From Coprothermobacterota bacterium (GTDB lineage: Bacteria > Caldisericota > JANLFM01), in the NCBI GenBank assembly GCA_026389415.1, contig JAPLHX010000029.1, positions 1 to 7,575 of the forward strand: DNA of 7,575 nucleotides, in the 5' to 3' direction. This document shows positions 5,646 through 7,575 of the stretch, in pieces. Both the position numbers and the translations under genes were made by a program. The notes below the pieces were generated by a model. The model was not told the origin of the DNA. It saw nothing but the letters and a program-made list of their open reading frames with translations, and did not search any database. The stretch's first letter is position 1; every line of letters begins with the position of its first letter.

Positions 5646-7575
5646 CCCTCGGTGATGCGGACGTTTCCTTTGCCCAGGAGTTCTTTCAACCGGGTTAGCA
5701 GACGGGCGTCGTTGCGCACCCAATATTTGCGGGAAGGCGCCATCACCACTCGTTTCCCATTCAGGGCCAAGTACATTGTGACCGGACTGCGTCCGGGGTA
5801 TGTCTCCAACTCGCGTTTTACCTTCATCAGCAAGTCGTAATCGGCATCCTTAGGAATCGTCAGGTCCAAGAACACCTCTTTCTTGCTCTCAGCCCGCTTC
5901 TTGGTTTCCAGCGATTCGCGTTCCAGGAAAGCCACAAACTTCTCGGCCAGCACTTTCACCTGCTCGTCACCTTGGTTGACCTTGCCCTTCAAGATCAAGA
6001 CGCCCTCTTTCTCCAGATGAGGGCTGATCTCACGGAACAGACGGGGGAAGGCTGTCACCTCCACCGAACCCGTCAGGTCCTCCAGAGTCACGAACAGCAT
6101 TTGCCCCCCATTCTTGGTGGTAAACACCTTGCTCTTGGCAATGATCCCGCCGACGGTGACCTCTCGGCCCTCCTCACTTTCTGCCAGGTCCTTGATGGGG
6201 ATCAAGTTGTAGGAGGACAACACCTCTTGATAGCGTGCCAAAGGATGGTCGGAGATGTAGAAACCGAGGACTTCTTTCTCCATGGCCAGCACTTCCGCTT
6301 CAACGTTCCTGCCACCTTCCCAGGGAATCACCCCTGAATCGGAGTCCGTTTCCTCGCCAAATAACCCAAATTGACCGCGGGAACCGTTTCGCTTGCTGTT
6401 TCCAAGCACGACATCCAAGCCGAAAAGCAGTTGCGCCCGGCCTTTGCCGGTAAAATCGAACGCCCCTGCCTTGATCAGACTTTCCAGGGTCTTGCGGTTG
6501 ACCAAATGGGAGGAAATGCGGCCGGTCAGATCCGCCAGGGATTTATAAGAACCACCCTTCTCCCGCTCGTTTACGATCAATTCCACCGCTCCCTCGCCCA
6601 CGTTCTTAATCGCGGCCAGGCCGAAGTAGATCGTGTTGTCATAACAGCCTGCGGCAGCATGTCCCGGCAAGAACCCCATCCCGCCCTGGTTGATATGGGG
6701 TGGCAGGACCTTGATGTTGAAGCGCCGGCATTCCTCCACATATTGACGGACCTTGTTTTCATCCGCCCGCACCGAAGTGAGCAAAGCCGCCATGAATTCC
6801 TGCGGATAGTGGGCCTTGAGATAGGCTGTCCGGTAGGCCAGAACGGCATAGGCTGCCGCATGTGACTTGTTGAATCCGTAATGGGCAAATTCCGCCAGCA
6901 AATCGAAGATCTTCCCGGCCGTTTTCTGCGGAATCCCGCGCTCGGTGGTGCGCCCGATGAAAACCGGACGCTGCTGATCCATGATCGCCTTGTCTTTTTT
7001 ACCCATCGACCGCCGCAACAGGTCCGCCTCGCCCAGGGAAAACCCAGCCAAAGCGGAGACGATCTGCATCACTTGTTCCTGGTAGACGATGGTGCCGTAC
7101 GTTTCCTTCAGGATCGGCTCCAGCTTCGGATGGAGGTATTCGATCGGGATCGCGCGGGTCTTGCGCTTGATGAAGTCATCGATCATGCTCATCGGTCCGG
7201 GCCGGAACAGGGCCACGACCGCGATGATGTCCTCGATACAAGTGGGTTTCAAGTTTCGCAGGATCTGGCGCATCCCCGAACTTTCCAATTGAAAGATACC
7301 CGAAGTCTCCGTTTGCTGCAGCAGCGAGAACACTTTTTCGTCATCCATCGGCATGCCGGACCAGTCGATTTCCACGCCATGCCGGCTGCGGATCAGATTT
7401 AGGGCGTTATCGATCATGCTCAGAGTGGACAGCCCCAGGATGTCCATCTTCAGCAACCCGATTTTCTCGATTTCCCCCACGGCAAACTGGGTGGTGATGA
7501 CATTGTCGGTGCCAACCATCAAGGGAACCACATTCAGCAGGGGTTCCGCCGAGATCACCACCCCCGCCGCGTGGG
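5642..7575 (-). CDS. dnaE: DNA polymerase III alpha subunit, C-terminal portion (5' end outside the window)
   Basis: This is the replicative C-family DNA polymerase; about 643 C-terminal residues are present. The first complete codons read HAAGVVISAEPL, a conserved fingers/palm landmark. LLKMDILGL near 7444 carries the third catalytic aspartate, equivalent to Asp555 of E. coli; the other two aspartates lie upstream, outside the window. GIFQLESSGM, ALFRPGPMSMIDDFI, GTIVYQEQVMQI, FNKSHAAAYAVLAYRTAYLKAHYP and FGLAAIKNVGEGA are all well conserved. A C-terminal OB-fold (EVTVGGIIAKSKVF, about 6165-5940) and a short conserved tail (MAPSRKYWV) follow. It lacks PolC-type organisation, so this is the DnaE type. 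The oddity is a 7-residue insertion (GHAAAGC) after INQGGMGFLP, encoded by the dispersed repeat at 6643-6664. Reading frame and motifs are otherwise intact. The stop overlaps the helicase start by 4 bp. Confidence 0.96.
   Translation of the reverse strand, partial: HAAGVVISAEPLLNVVPLMVGTDNVITTQFAVGEIEKIGLLKMDILGLSTLSMIDNALNLIRSRHGVEIDWSGMPMDDEKVFSLLQQTETSGIFQLESSGMRQILRNLKPTCIEDIIAVVALFRPGPMSMIDDFIKRKTRAIPIEYLHPKLEPILKETYGTIVYQEQVMQIVSALAGFSLGEADLLRRSMGKKDKAIMDQQRPVFIGRTTERGIPQKTAGKIFDLLAEFAHYGFNKSHAAAYAVLAYRTAYLKAHYPQEFMAALLTSVRADENKVRQYVEECRRFNIKVLPPHINQGGMGFLPGHAAAGCYDNTIYFGLAAIKNVGEGAVELIVNEREKGGSYKSLADLTGRISSHLVNRKTLESLIKAGAFDFTGKGRAQLLFGLDVVLGNSKRNGSRGQFGLFGEETDSDSGVIPWEGGRNVEAEVLAMEKEVLGFYISDHPLARYQEVLSSYNLIPIKDLAESEEGREVTVGGIIAKSKVFTTKNGGQMLFVTLEDLTGSVEVTAFPRLFREISPHLEKEGVLILKGKVNQGDEQVKVLAEKFVAFLERESLETKKRAESKKEVFLDLTIPKDADYDLLMKVKRELETYPGRSPVTMYLALNGKRVVMAPSRKYWVRNDARLLTRLKELLGKGNVRITEG
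6643..6664 (-). repeat. Dispersed dyad repeat, copy C, inside the dnaE coding sequence
   Basis: On the minus strand this reads GGACATGCTGCCGCAGGC plus TGTT, identical over 22 bases to copy A (2937-2958, plus strand). In the dnaE frame it encodes GHAAAGC. Removing those seven codons brings the spacing between the PPxIN motif and IYFGLAAIK to 12 residues, the spacing I expect in Gram-positive DnaE proteins. It therefore looks like a frame-preserving insertion of about 21 bp. No target-site duplication is obvious. Confidence 0.8.

Noticed and set aside
6846..6862. GGCTGCCGCATGTG, resembling the dispersed repeat
   Set aside because: It encodes the conserved DnaE motif KSHAAAY and matches the repeat only over part of its length, so it is ordinary coding sequence.
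6881..7402. Long plus-strand open frame of 173 codons opposite dnaE
   Set aside because: It is the antisense shadow of strongly conserved dnaE sequence; the translation shows no domain, and no ribosome binding site was seen.

Overview
The window is about 7.6 kb of densely packed bacterial chromosome. Every supportable gene is on the minus strand, so it reads right to left. Separate-subunit methylmalonyl-CoA mutase genes followed by meaB, a MrfA/YprA-type helicase and a Gram-positive-looking DnaE suggest a Bacillota (Firmicutes-like) organism with moderately high GC. That placement is inference, because no rRNA or other marker is present. There is no gene-free stretch over 300 bases; the longest gap is 94 bp.

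Replication/repair block (7575 to 3393): the C-terminal half of DNA polymerase III alpha subunit (dnaE, cut by the right edge) overlaps by 4 bp a 750-residue DEAD/DEAH-type helicase with a C-terminal four-cysteine DUF1998 region, which matches MrfA. The 94 bp gap that follows holds a strong ribosome binding site and perhaps a weak promoter.

Middle block (3298 to 2690): a flavodoxin-like ORF ends early at a TGA. Fifteen bases beyond, in the same frame, a 91-codon ORF encodes a flavodoxin-like DTYGP motif and then two membrane segments. A tandem pair of a short dyad repeat lies at the junction. The two ORFs may be halves of one broken gene.

Propanoate block (2639 to 1): mutase catalytic subunit, B12-binding subunit and the MeaB GTPase chaperone form a tight operon. 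The mutase carries the Tyr/Arg/His set expected for methylmalonyl-CoA. MeaB is interrupted by an in-frame TAG, after which the conserved protein sequence resumes at once and runs off the left edge.

The least expected signal is a 22 bp perfect repeat shared by dnaE and the flavodoxin junction. In dnaE it coincides with a 7-residue in-frame insertion at a normally conserved place, so it behaves like a very short palindromic element that can enter coding sequence. Together with the two in-frame stops, this makes the window a candidate for local gene decay, recoding, or assembly error.
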